A stretch of DNA of 64,000 bases. It comes from Tahibacter soli (GTDB taxonomy: Bacteria; Pseudomonadota; Gammaproteobacteria; Xanthomonadales; Rhodanobacteraceae). The position numbers were made by a program, and so were the translations under genes. Positions 11,200 through 19,670 of this stretch are shown here, in pieces. Position 1 is the first letter of the stretch; each line of letters opens with the position of its first letter. Below the pieces are notes generated by a model. That model saw only the letters and a program-made list of their open reading frames with translations, made no database searches and was not told the origin of the DNA. Location: contig NZ_JAOVZO020000003.1 of the NCBI RefSeq assembly GCF_025717065.2, forward strand, positions 930,001 through 994,000. The letters run 5' to 3'.

Positions 11200-13263
11200 A
11201 TGCTCAAAGCCCTCTCCCCCAAGCTCGCTTGGGGGAGAGGGTGGGGTGAGGGGGCGACTCTCGGGTCTTCCTCGATCTCGACGAAGTGTGACGCGCCGCC
11301 CCCTCACCCCATCCCTCTCCCCCAACGTGGTTGGGGGAGAGGGAGTCTTGCGGCTTTTGCAATTTTGCTGCTTGTTCCGCTAACGGGCGTCGCCGCCGAC
11401 GACGCCCGCCTCTGGCACAACGCCGGCGGCACCACGACGCTCTGGTTCAACCGCGGCGCGATCGGTCCGCTCGGCATCGCGATCGCGCGCACCGGCGGCG
11501 ACCTCGGCCGCGGCGACGTCGGCGGCGACTATCTCGAACTGCGCTACGCGATCGCCGACGGTTCGGGTCTGTCGTTCCGCCAGGCGCGCGGCGTGTTCTC
11601 GCGCCTGGAAGCCGGCGCCGCCACGCACCGCGGCGGACCGGTGCTGCGCGTGCGCGACGTCGAGATCGATCTCGCCGGCTTTCGCGTCGAACGGCGCGGC
11701 GCGGGTCGCGTCGGACTCGTGCTCGCTGACCGGCACGGCACCGCCTGGTTCCGCCTCGATCACGCGCAGCATCATGTGGAAAAAGATGCGTTGTCGATCC
11801 GCCATCTCGACCTGCGCATCGCCCCGGCGCTCGCCGCGAAACTCGGGCGGCCGGAATGGGCCGGCATCGTCGTCGGCGGCGCCGCGATCGACGCCGCGCA
11901 CGCCTCGCCCGCGCTGTCCGCGTCGCCCGAGAAGGCGCAGGCCGCCGTATGCAGCGCGATCTGGCCGTCGCCGGTCGCGCGGCCCGACGTGCGCATGATC
12001 CGGCTCGCCGAAAACTGGGAAGAGCGCCAGCCCGACGGCGTCAACGCGTATCGCTGCGGTCGCGCGGACGGTGCCGGCGGCCACACGCTGCCGTGCACGC
12101 AGGGCAGTCTCGACGGCCTCGTCGTGCTGTCGCCCGACGCGAGCCTGCGCAACGAAGGCAATGCGTCGGTCGCATGGCACCCGAAATTCAGCCCGCCGTC
12201 GCCGCCGTACGACAACGACCAGCATCCGTATCTGGTGTGGAACCTGTATCGGCGCGACGCCGACGGCAGCATGCGCCAGATCGCGGCCTCGGGCGTCAAG
12301 CACGCGTTTCACACGATCAACGCGGCGTGCGGCTGCGAAGGCGGGCAGATCCTCTATCCCGGCTGCGAAGACACCTACGGCGGTTTCAGCAACGACTTCC
12401 CGCTCGCGCTCGGGCCGCGTGCCGAAGTGATTCCGTATACCGGCGAGTGGGCGCGCTGCGGCTCGGTGTTCGACGCCGACTGCGACGGCCGGGCCGACGA
12501 CGGCGGCTCTTCGGCCGATCCGTACGATCCGACCCGGCGCATGGTCGTGCGCGAGGCGCAGATCGCCGCGTCGCAGCATCCCGGCGCGCGCTGGTTTCTC
12601 GAATACGGCTACGTCGTGCGCGACGACGCCGACCCTTACAACACGACGGCCGTGTTCGAAATCGTGCCGCGCAAGGAACCGGGGCAGGGCGCCGACCCGA
12701 ATGCGTGGATCTGGCGCTTCGATGCGACGAGCTTCGCCAACGGCACGCTCGTAGAAGCCTGGGCGAGCGGCCGCGGCGACGACGTCGGCACGGCGCTCGA
12801 TCGCTTCGAAACCGCGCACGGCCGCGGCGCGCTGGGCACGCGCGTCGTCGACCTGGGCAACGGCCGCTGGCGCTACGACTACCTGCTGTTCAATCTCGAT
12901 TTCACGGTCGCGCAGACGCAAGGCAGCGGCGCGACGCTACGCATGCTCGCGAGCCGCGGTTTCGGCGCGGTGTCGCTGCCGGTCGCCGCGAACGTTCCGG
13001 TCGATGCGATCGCGTCGAGCCTGTACGACCCGGCCGGCGAACGCGGCTGGACCGGCGCGCGCGTCGCGGGCCGTCTGGATTTCACCGCCGGCACCGCGCC
13101 GACGCTCGACTGGGGGCGTTCGCTGCGCCTGTCGTTCGAGAGCCCGCGTCCGCCGCTGCGAACCCGCGTCGTCGTCTACGATGCGACCGGCAACGCGGTC
13201 GCGACGCCGTTCGCGCTGGTACCGACCGACCCGCCTGGCGTACGGCGGCGGATACCGAGGTAG
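11200..13263 (+). CDS. Secreted protein of an unrecognised paralogous family, member 1; N-terminus built from a REP repeat
   Basis: I do not recognise a named domain. About 687 residues if begun at ATG 11200 (GTG 11182, overlapping the dapE stop, is the other option). Residues about 4-50 are translated REP repeat; only then comes a signal-peptide-like core (LAAFAILLLVPLTGVAA). Two further members follow at 13357 and 17522. Shared blocks are a W/GG-rich N-terminus, YDNDQHPYLVWNLYR, SGVKHAF, a Cys-bearing C-x-DTY region, LGPR-x-E, RCGSVFDADCDG (paired Cys and an Asp-rich loop suggestive of Ca2+ binding) and YVVRDDADPYNT. Unlike its paralogues it lacks the terminal IF-x-DDFE tail and ends in RRRIPR. 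The gene is convincing; the true start is not. Confidence 0.7.
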   Translation: MLKALSPKLAWGRGWGEGATLGSSSISTKCDAPPPHPIPLPQRGWGRGSLAAFAILLLVPLTGVAADDARLWHNAGGTTTLWFNRGAIGPLGIAIARTGGDLGRGDVGGDYLELRYAIADGSGLSFRQARGVFSRLEAGAATHRGGPVLRVRDVEIDLAGFRVERRGAGRVGLVLADRHGTAWFRLDHAQHHVEKDALSIRHLDLRIAPALAAKLGRPEWAGIVVGGAAIDAAHASPALSASPEKAQAAVCSAIWPSPVARPDVRMIRLAENWEERQPDGVNAYRCGRADGAGGHTLPCTQGSLDGLVVLSPDASLRNEGNASVAWHPKFSPPSPPYDNDQHPYLVWNLYRRDADGSMRQIAASGVKHAFHTINAACGCEGGQILYPGCEDTYGGFSNDFPLALGPRAEVIPYTGEWARCGSVFDADCDGRADDGGSSADPYDPTRRMVVREAQIAASQHPGARWFLEYGYVVRDDADPYNTTAVFEIVPRKEPGQGADPNAWIWRFDATSFANGTLVEAWASGRGDDVGTALDRFETAHGRGALGTRVVDLGNGRWRYDYLLFNLDFTVAQTQGSGATLRMLASRGFGAVSLPVAANVPVDAIASSLYDPAGERGWTGARVAGRLDFTAGTAPTLDWGRSLRLSFESPRPPLRTRVVVYDATGNAVATPFALVPTDPPGVRRRIPR
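11210..11343. repeat. REP/BIME-like inverted pair (copy 1)
   Basis: Two perfect hairpins, 11210-11224/11227-11241 and 11313-11326/11330-11343, share the arm CCCTCTCCCCCAA. They are head-to-head around a 70-bp spacer whose ends are also complementary (tggggtgagggggcg at 11242-11256 with its complement at 11297-11311). The same design recurs at 43042-43176 and 63500-63636, with a single unit at 57234-57281. Here it falls inside an open reading frame. Confidence 0.9.
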
Positions 13264-13356
13264 CGGACTGTACGAATCCTTAGGCGGAACACAGTACCGG
13301 CCTCCGGCGGCGTGGTAACTTTGCAAGAGCAACATCCGCAACGTTCAGGGGACGAC

Positions 13357-15315
13357 ATGCGCAAGGCGATGAAGTGGGTATTCGTGCTCGCGGCGACGGC
13401 CGCTTCCGGAATGGCGCCGGCGAGCCAGCCGCTCGTGCCGCCAAACAATCCGGCGCAGTTCGGCACCTGGCTCGTCTGGGGCGGCGACATCGAAGTGCAG
13501 TTCAATCCCGACGCGCTGCAGGGGCTCGAGCTTGCGGTCGATCGCGTCGACGGCGCGAAGTCGCGCGTCGTGGGCAAGCCGGGCGTGCGCTACGAATCGA
13601 TGACGTTCCGCGCGCGCGACGACGCGACGCTCGAAGTGCGCCGCAACGGCAACAAGGTCCACGCGATCGGCGGCGGCGCGCTGCGCACCGACGCCGGCTT
13701 CGTACTGACGCACGGCGGCGAGCGCTACGACCTCGTCGGCTTCGGGGTGCGAGCCGCTGCGGGCACCTTGTTCGAATTGGAAATCGTGGACAAATCGGGC
13801 CTGGCGCTGTTCACCGCCGATCACGCGCACTACGGTTTCGTCGACGCCGCGCGCACGCGCTTCGGCATGCGCAACATGAACCTGCGCATCTCGGCGAACC
13901 TTGCGGCGAAACTCGGCAAGCCGGAACTCGCGGGCCGTCCGATCGGCGGCATGTCGCTGGTCGCGCAGGGCACCGAAGACTCGCCCGGGCCGCAGCCCGA
14001 GGGCGGCGTCTGCAACGCGCCGTTCCCGACCGCGGGCATGACGACCGACATCCAGACCGTCTTCCGGCTCGGCCCGCAGAACTGGACGGGTGCCGACGAC
14101 GGCGTCGACTTCAAGCGCTGCAAGCTGCCGAGCGGTTCGGCGTGCAGCGCCGGCAGCACGACCGGCAGCGTCGTGTTCGCGCCCGATTCGAGCCTCGTCA
14201 ACATCGGCGAGACCGCGGTCGCGTGGCACCAGATGTTCACCGGCAACTCGGCGCCGTACAACAACGACCAGCACCCGTTCCTGATCTGGAACCTGTACCG
14301 CATCGACGGTGACGGACGCCTGCGCCAGATCGGCGCGTCGGGCGTCAAGCACGCCTTCATCACGATCAACTTCGCGTGCGCCTGCGGCGAGGGCCACATC
14401 ATCTACCCGACCTGCGAAGACACCTACGCCTCGTACAACAACGATACGAGCGAAGTGCTCGGGCCGCGCCGCGAAATCGTGCCGGTCAGCGCCACGTGGG
14501 CACGCTGCGGCTCGATCTACGACGCCAACTGCGACGGCAATCGCGACAACGGCAACCCGAACGACCTTTACGCGCAGCGCATGACCGTGACCGAGAGCGA
14601 AATGCTCCCGCCGGTCTCCGACGGCGCAAAGTACTATTTTGAATACTGGTACATCGTGCGCGACGATCAGAACATCTACAACACGATGGGCTACCGGCAG
14701 ATCGCGCCCACGAAGAACGGCGCGAACTGGTCGGCCAATCTCGTCAACAACGTCGCGCCGAACTACGATTTCTACCAGGGTCCGGTGATCAACTACTGGG
14801 TCGATCCGGCCGCGCCCGGCGCGAACGCCGCGAACGAGGAACTGGTCACCCCGCTCGGCCGCGCGCGCGTCGCGGTGCGCGCGACCGACCTCGGCGGCGG
14901 GCAGTGGCGCTATCGCTATGCCGTGATGAATTTCGAGTATGCGCACGTCGACATCGACCCGGCGCATCCGAACGAGCCGAATCTCAAAGTGGCCGCGACC
15001 GTCGGGTTCGACCGGTTCGCGGTGCCGCTCTCGGTCGCCGCGACCGACGTGCGGTTCTTCGACGCCGACGGCAACGCGGCGAACGACTGGACCGCGTCGA
15101 CGACCGGCGGGCAGATCGTGTGGACCGCGCCGGCCGGGACGAGCCTCGGATGGGGAACGCTCGCGCAGTTCGAGTTCACGACGACCGTCGCGCCGGCGGC
15201 GTCGACCGTCACGCTGCGCGGCGCCGCGACACCGACCAAGACGGCGATCGATTACAGCCGCACCTTGCTCGGCCCGACGGCGTCGGACGTTATCTTTGCG
15301 GACGACTTCGAGTAA
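13357..15315 (+). CDS. Secreted protein of the same family, member 2, with C-terminal IFADDFE tail
   Basis: 652 residues from ATG 13357 (AGGGGAC ribosome site; the upstream in-frame GTG/ATG region is not conserved). Signal peptide MRKAMKWVFVLAATAAS...APAS. Family blocks are clear: WLVWGGDIEVQFN at the mature N-terminus, AWHQMF, YNNDQHPFLIWNLYR, SGVKHAF, CACGEGH...C-x-DTY, LGPRREIVP, RCGSIYDANCDG, YWYIVRDDQNIYNT, GGGQWRYRYAVMN. Ends exactly in DVIFADDFE, a tail shared with four other secreted proteins in this window. Function unknown; the even number of conserved Cys and Asp-rich loops suggest a disulfide-bonded, Ca2+-binding envelope or extracellular protein. Confidence 0.88.
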   Translation: MRKAMKWVFVLAATAASGMAPASQPLVPPNNPAQFGTWLVWGGDIEVQFNPDALQGLELAVDRVDGAKSRVVGKPGVRYESMTFRARDDATLEVRRNGNKVHAIGGGALRTDAGFVLTHGGERYDLVGFGVRAAAGTLFELEIVDKSGLALFTADHAHYGFVDAARTRFGMRNMNLRISANLAAKLGKPELAGRPIGGMSLVAQGTEDSPGPQPEGGVCNAPFPTAGMTTDIQTVFRLGPQNWTGADDGVDFKRCKLPSGSACSAGSTTGSVVFAPDSSLVNIGETAVAWHQMFTGNSAPYNNDQHPFLIWNLYRIDGDGRLRQIGASGVKHAFITINFACACGEGHIIYPTCEDTYASYNNDTSEVLGPRREIVPVSATWARCGSIYDANCDGNRDNGNPNDLYAQRMTVTESEMLPPVSDGAKYYFEYWYIVRDDQNIYNTMGYRQIAPTKNGANWSANLVNNVAPNYDFYQGPVINYWVDPAAPGANAANEELVTPLGRARVAVRATDLGGGQWRYRYAVMNFEYAHVDIDPAHPNEPNLKVAATVGFDRFAVPLSVAATDVRFFDADGNAANDWTASTTGGQIVWTAPAGTSLGWGTLAQFEFTTTVAPAASTVTLRGAATPTKTAIDYSRTLLGPTASDVIFADDFE

Positions 15316-15379
15316 GGTTGCGTACTTCGAAGAATGTTTCGCGGCGCGATCGATGGCGCGCGCCGCCGGCATCACGGAT

Positions 15380-15407
15380 CGAGGAACGGGCGGAAGCCCG
15401 TTCCTCG
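15380..15407. terminator. Perfect 12-bp hairpin with GGAA loop after member 2
   Basis: Stem 15380-15391 / 15396-15407 with a GNRA-type GGAA loop, 65 bp after the member-2 stop and before the cytochrome gene. No T-run follows, so termination is only partial if it occurs; an RNA-stabilising role is equally possible. Confidence 0.45.
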
Positions 15408-15508
15408 ACGTAGACAAGGGGCGGCGGCTGCGAAGGGATGCTCGCGGGGAGCGAGCGGTGCGCAGCCGGAGTTGGCATGCCAGGGAGCGGCCTGATCCGG
15501 GATTCGAC

Positions 15509-17392
15509 GTGGTTCGTGCAGCACGTTTCATCGTTCTCTGTTGGCTGGTTTCCAGCTTCTTCGTCGCGACGCCGGCGCGTGCCGACCTGCCCGTCTGGGC
15601 CGCGGTCGCCGGCACGCTCGACGTCACGCCGCACGGTACGCAGCCGGGCCTCGCGCACGATCTGATCGGCGCGCAGAACTGCGGCTTCTGCCACCGCGGC
15701 GCCGACCCGGGCGACGAAAACATCATGCCGGCGAACACCTGGCGCGGCTCGATGATGGCCAACGCGACGCGCGATCCGGTGTTCTGGGCCGCGCTCGACG
15801 TCGCCAACAACGACGGCGCGTCGATCGGCGTGCCGAACATCGGCGACTACTGCCTGCGCTGCCATACGCCGAAAGGCTGGTACGGCCAGCGCGTCAAACC
15901 GGGCGGCAGCAATACGCTCAACGGCGCGAACGGCTGCCTGCTGCAGGGCGACTACGACGACGACGACACCGGCACGAACGACTACGGCGGCGAAAGCTGC
16001 CACTTCTGCCACCGCCTGATGAACCAGGGGCCGCAAGGCCAGCCGGCGTATCTGGAAAATGCCAACGCATGGCTCGACGACGGCGACTGCAACGGCGCCG
16101 GCGGACCGTGCCGGCGCGGTCCGTACACGTACGAGGACGGCAGCGGGCCGCCGCACGAATGGGCGTATTCGCAGTACCACGAATCCAGCGAAATCTGCGG
16201 CCTTTGCCACAATGTAACGACGCCCGACACGAGCGAGGGACCGCTGCGCACGCTGCGCGACGCGGCCGGCGTCGATACCGGCGTGCCGTTTCCGATCGAG
16301 CGCACCTTCAGCGAATGGAAGATGAGCGACTTCGGCGACCGCGACCGCATCTTCCGGAACGGTTTCGGCACGCGTCTTGAGCCCTCTTCGCAGATCGCCA
16401 GTGCGCAGGAATGCCAGCACTGCCACATGCCCAACAGCGACGACCCGGCCGCGCGCGCATGCGTGTTCGACGAGCCGGGCGCGCGCACCGGCAACCTCGC
16501 GACGCATCAGTTCGCGGGCGGCAACGCCTGGGTGCCGAACATCCTGAAGGGCCAGTACGGCCAGCAGCTCGAACGCGAATTCGAGTTCAACCAGACGATC
16601 GCCTGGGCGCGCGCCATGCTCGCGGCGAGCGCCGAAGTGCAGGCGACGCGCACCTCGTACGTCGCGCCGACGCCGACGGTCGCGGGCAGCCTCGGCCTTG
16701 CCGTCAAGGTCATCAACCTGTCGGGCCACAAGCTGCCGACCGGCTACGGCGAGGGCCGGCGGATGTGGCTCAACGTCAAGGTAACGGGCGGCAACGGCGC
16801 GACCGTGTTCGAAAGCGGCGCCTACAACCCGACCACGGCGGTGCTGACGGCCGATCCGCAGGCCAAGGTCTACGAGATCCTTCAGGGCATCTGGGACGCC
16901 GGCACGTCGACCTGCAAACACACCGACGCGGGCGGCGCCGAGCAGTTCCATTTCGTGCTGAACAACTGCGTCGCGAAAGACAACCGCATTCCGCCGCTCG
17001 GCTTCACCGGCGGCACCAACCTCGAAGTGAAACCGGTCGGCTACACGTATCCGACGGTCCCCGGCTCGACGCGTCTCGTCAACTACGACACGACGAACTA
17101 CACGGCGACGCTCCCGGCCGGCGCGCAGCCGCCGTTCACGGTCATCGCGACGCTGCACTACCAGACCGCGAGCCGCGAATACATCGAGTTCCTGCGCGAC
17201 GAAGCCCTCGACCACGGCTTCCCCGGCGAGAACGCGATGTGCAGTACGGCGCCTTATACACGCACGCCGTTCACGGTCGGGCCGCAGGCGAAGACGCGCG
17301 GGCAGTATCTGTACGACCTGTGGAACGACCCGGCCTACGGCAAGTCGCCTCCCGAAGTGATCGACAATGCGTCAATCATTGTGACGAACTGA
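15509..17392 (+). CDS. Exported multiheme (pentaheme) c-type cytochrome
   Basis: 627 residues from the GTG at 15509, which directly precedes a signal peptide (RFIVLCWLVSSFFVATPARA). The frame is open further upstream, but that part reads through a hairpin. Five C-x-x-C-H haem-attachment motifs are visible: CGFCH, CLRCH, CHFCH, CGLCH and CQHCH, all in the first half; the second half (from about residue 370) is haem-free and beta-rich. It would be a periplasmic or outer-surface electron carrier. It stands among three paralogous secreted proteins in the same orientation, so a functional link is possible but unproven. A weak ribosome site makes the start uncertain; ATG 15353 is an alternative but would bury the signal peptide. 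Confidence 0.85.
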   Translation: MVRAARFIVLCWLVSSFFVATPARADLPVWAAVAGTLDVTPHGTQPGLAHDLIGAQNCGFCHRGADPGDENIMPANTWRGSMMANATRDPVFWAALDVANNDGASIGVPNIGDYCLRCHTPKGWYGQRVKPGGSNTLNGANGCLLQGDYDDDDTGTNDYGGESCHFCHRLMNQGPQGQPAYLENANAWLDDGDCNGAGGPCRRGPYTYEDGSGPPHEWAYSQYHESSEICGLCHNVTTPDTSEGPLRTLRDAAGVDTGVPFPIERTFSEWKMSDFGDRDRIFRNGFGTRLEPSSQIASAQECQHCHMPNSDDPAARACVFDEPGARTGNLATHQFAGGNAWVPNILKGQYGQQLEREFEFNQTIAWARAMLAASAEVQATRTSYVAPTPTVAGSLGLAVKVINLSGHKLPTGYGEGRRMWLNVKVTGGNGATVFESGAYNPTTAVLTADPQAKVYEILQGIWDAGTSTCKHTDAGGAEQFHFVLNNCVAKDNRIPPLGFTGGTNLEVKPVGYTYPTVPGSTRLVNYDTTNYTATLPAGAQPPFTVIATLHYQTASREYIEFLRDEALDHGFPGENAMCSTAPYTRTPFTVGPQAKTRGQYLYDLWNDPAYGKSPPEVIDNASIIVTN

Positions 17393-17402
17393 TTTGTCCA
17401 TG

Positions 17403-17431
17403 AAGGACAGCGCCATACTGGCGTTGTCCTT
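17403..17431 (+). terminator. Probable terminator after the multiheme cytochrome
   Basis: A 12-bp stem (17403-17414 / 17420-17431, one G-T pair) with a 5-nt loop, 11 bp after the stop, followed by a modestly T-rich stretch (gttgctttg). Confidence 0.65.
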
Positions 17432-17521
17432 GTTGCTTTGCACAACGATACGGCTTAGTTTGGTGATAGGCTTAATCGTTATATCGCAAAGCCGTAGTCC
17501 ACTGCAGCGCCGGGGGTGTTT
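17432..17521 (+). promoter_or_regulatory. Upstream region of member 3
   Basis: About 90 bp, AT-rich compared with its surroundings (cttagtttggtgataggcttaatcgttatatcg in parts), between a terminator and the next start. A sigma-70 promoter is likely here, but no well-spaced -35/-10 pair can be fixed by eye. A GGGGG stretch serves as ribosome site. Confidence 0.35.
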
Positions 17522-19597
17522 ATGTCAGGGGTGTCTTTGCGCGGTGTACTTTTCGCCGCGTTGTTAACTTTTCCAACTGTAGGCATTTATGCGCAGTCGG
17601 AGTCGGGCGAAACGCCTGCGACCGCGCAGGTCTGGACCGCCTGGGGAGGCGATCTCGGCTTCATCTGGAACGAAGATCTTCTGGCCGATCTCGGCGCGCG
17701 TCTCGACGGCGCCGACGGTACGAGCCCACAGGACGCGCGAGGTTTCATCCCCGTATCGCTGCGTGAAACGGGCGGTCTCACGTTCGCCGTCACGAGTACG
17801 AACTTCGATCACTTCACCGGCGGCAGCCTCGGTCTGCGCGGCGGCTTCAGGCTGCGCGTGCCCGACGGCGAACTCTCGCTCGTCGATGCGAGCCTGCGCC
17901 CGCGCGCCGGCGATCCGCAGACGCTCGATCTCGTCTCCGCCGACGGCAAGACGTGGTTCTATCTCGACAAGCTGATGTATTCGATCGGCCAGAAGGGCCG
18001 GGTGCTCGACGTGCAGACGATGGATCTGCGCATCCATCCGGCGCTCGCGGAACGGCTCGGCAAGCCGCAGGTGGCGAACTGGGCGATCGCGCAGCTGCGC
18101 ATGACGCTCGACGTGCTCGCGCGCAACGGCGAATACATCGAGATCGTCGAAGGCGGCCCGGTCTGGCCGAACACGGAAGTGCCCGGCGTGCCCGGCGCGT
18201 TCTACCAGGGCGACGTCTTCATGACGAACTTCAACGCCCAGTACTCGCGCTGCACGAACAACCTCTCGTGTACGAGCGGCTGCGCGTGCGACGGCCCCGG
18301 CGGCGCGACGAACGGTTTCGCCGTGTTCACGCCGTCGTCGACGCTGCGCAACAACGTCAACAACGGGACGGCGACGGCGACCGTGGCGGGCGATCCGCTC
18401 GGCACCAGCACCGCTTTGTATACCGCCGATATCGCGTGGTACCGCAAGTTCACCGGCTCGTTCCCGCCGTACGACAACGACCAGCATCCGAACCTGATCT
18501 GGAACCTGTACCGCATCGACGGCAACGGCCGCATCGAACAGATCGGCCGCTCGGGCGTCAAGCACGCGTTCGTCACGACGAACGGCGGCTGCTCGTCGGG
18601 CCCGGGCAGCGGCGGTTCCACCGGCACGATTCTCGGCCGCTCGTGTTCCGACACGTACGGCACGAGCAACAACGACAGCAATCCCGATCTCGGTCCGCGC
18701 AGCGAAATCGTGCCGAACGGCGATCTGTGGGGGCGCTGCGGTTCGATCTTCGATACGAACTGCGACCGCACCGCCGAGGCCAGCAACGGCAACACGAACT
18801 ACAGCCAGCGCATGATCGTGCGCGAGTCGCAGCTCGAAGCGACCACGCCGGCCAGCACGTATCTGTTCGAGTCGTGGTACATCGTGCGCGACGACATCAA
18901 CGTCTACAACACGATGGCGACGCGGCCGGTGTCGTTCAGCTACGCGGGCGGCGGCCCGTGGGTCATCACCAACAGCAATCCGTATCTGCTCGGCCCCGCG
19001 ATCGACCGCTGGGTCAGCCCGACGTCGTCGAACCCGAACCAGAAAAACGTCGAGATCGCGAACGAGGAAGGCCACACGAAGGTCGCGGTCAAGGCGACCG
19101 ACCTTGGCGACGGCACGTGGCGCTACGATTATGTCGTGATGAACGTCGACTTCGCGCGCGCGTTCACGCAGGGCACGAACAAGTACGGCGACGACGCCGA
19201 CCCGGCGCAGCGCTTCCGTGTAGTCCACAACTTCGGCTTCGACCGCTTCAGCGTTCCGGTGCCGACCGACGCCGCGCCGACCGCGATCGAGTTCAACGAC
19301 GGCGATCTCGACACGGCGAACAACTGGACCGGCGCGGTCGCCGACGGCGTGCTGACGTGGACGGCCCCGGCGAATCCGTCGCCGCCGGCCAACGTGCCGG
19401 CCGTGCTGAACGCGCTGAACTGGGGCACGATGTTCCGCTTCTCGTTCGTGTCGACGCGTCCGCCGGTCGCGGCCGATATCGCGCTGCACGTCGCACAGGC
19501 GGGCAAGCCGGAATCGTATTCGGCGACGATCGTCGGACCGCAGGTGCAGCCGGACGGCATCTTCGAGGACGACTTCGAAGTGCCCGCGGGCAACTAA
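17522..19597 (+). CDS. Secreted protein of the same family, member 3, with C-terminal IFEDDFE tail
   Basis: 691 residues from ATG 17522 (a GTG two codons upstream is possible). Signal peptide about residues 1-24 ending in IYAQ. It has the family blocks AWGGDLGFIWN, AWYRKF, YDNDQHPNLIWNLYR, SGVKHAF, C-SDTY, LGPRSEIVP, RCGSIFDTNCDR, SWYIVRDDINVYNT and WRYDYVVMN. The N-terminal third is most divergent. It ends DGIFEDDFEVPAGN, so the shared tail sits five residues before the end. It is separately transcribed from the cytochrome gene by a terminator and convergent with the acylase gene. Confidence 0.88.
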   Translation: MSGVSLRGVLFAALLTFPTVGIYAQSESGETPATAQVWTAWGGDLGFIWNEDLLADLGARLDGADGTSPQDARGFIPVSLRETGGLTFAVTSTNFDHFTGGSLGLRGGFRLRVPDGELSLVDASLRPRAGDPQTLDLVSADGKTWFYLDKLMYSIGQKGRVLDVQTMDLRIHPALAERLGKPQVANWAIAQLRMTLDVLARNGEYIEIVEGGPVWPNTEVPGVPGAFYQGDVFMTNFNAQYSRCTNNLSCTSGCACDGPGGATNGFAVFTPSSTLRNNVNNGTATATVAGDPLGTSTALYTADIAWYRKFTGSFPPYDNDQHPNLIWNLYRIDGNGRIEQIGRSGVKHAFVTTNGGCSSGPGSGGSTGTILGRSCSDTYGTSNNDSNPDLGPRSEIVPNGDLWGRCGSIFDTNCDRTAEASNGNTNYSQRMIVRESQLEATTPASTYLFESWYIVRDDINVYNTMATRPVSFSYAGGGPWVITNSNPYLLGPAIDRWVSPTSSNPNQKNVEIANEEGHTKVAVKATDLGDGTWRYDYVVMNVDFARAFTQGTNKYGDDADPAQRFRVVHNFGFDRFSVPVPTDAAPTAIEFNDGDLDTANNWTGAVADGVLTWTAPANPSPPANVPAVLNALNWGTMFRFSFVSTRPPVAADIALHVAQAGKPESYSATIVGPQVQPDGIFEDDFEVPAGN

Positions 19598-19633
19598 GCG
19601 GAACGCGACACGCGCAACAGCAGTACCGATCCG

Positions 19634-19655
19634 CTCCCCGGCCTTGGCCGGGGAG
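19634..19655. terminator. Bidirectional hairpin between convergent genes
   Basis: Ten-base arms 19634-19643 and 19646-19655 (ctccccggcc / ggccggggag) almost without a loop, centred between two convergent stop codons. It has no T-run, but its position fits a shared transcription end. Confidence 0.5.
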
Positions 19656-19670
19656 TGCGCCAGCCGCGGC

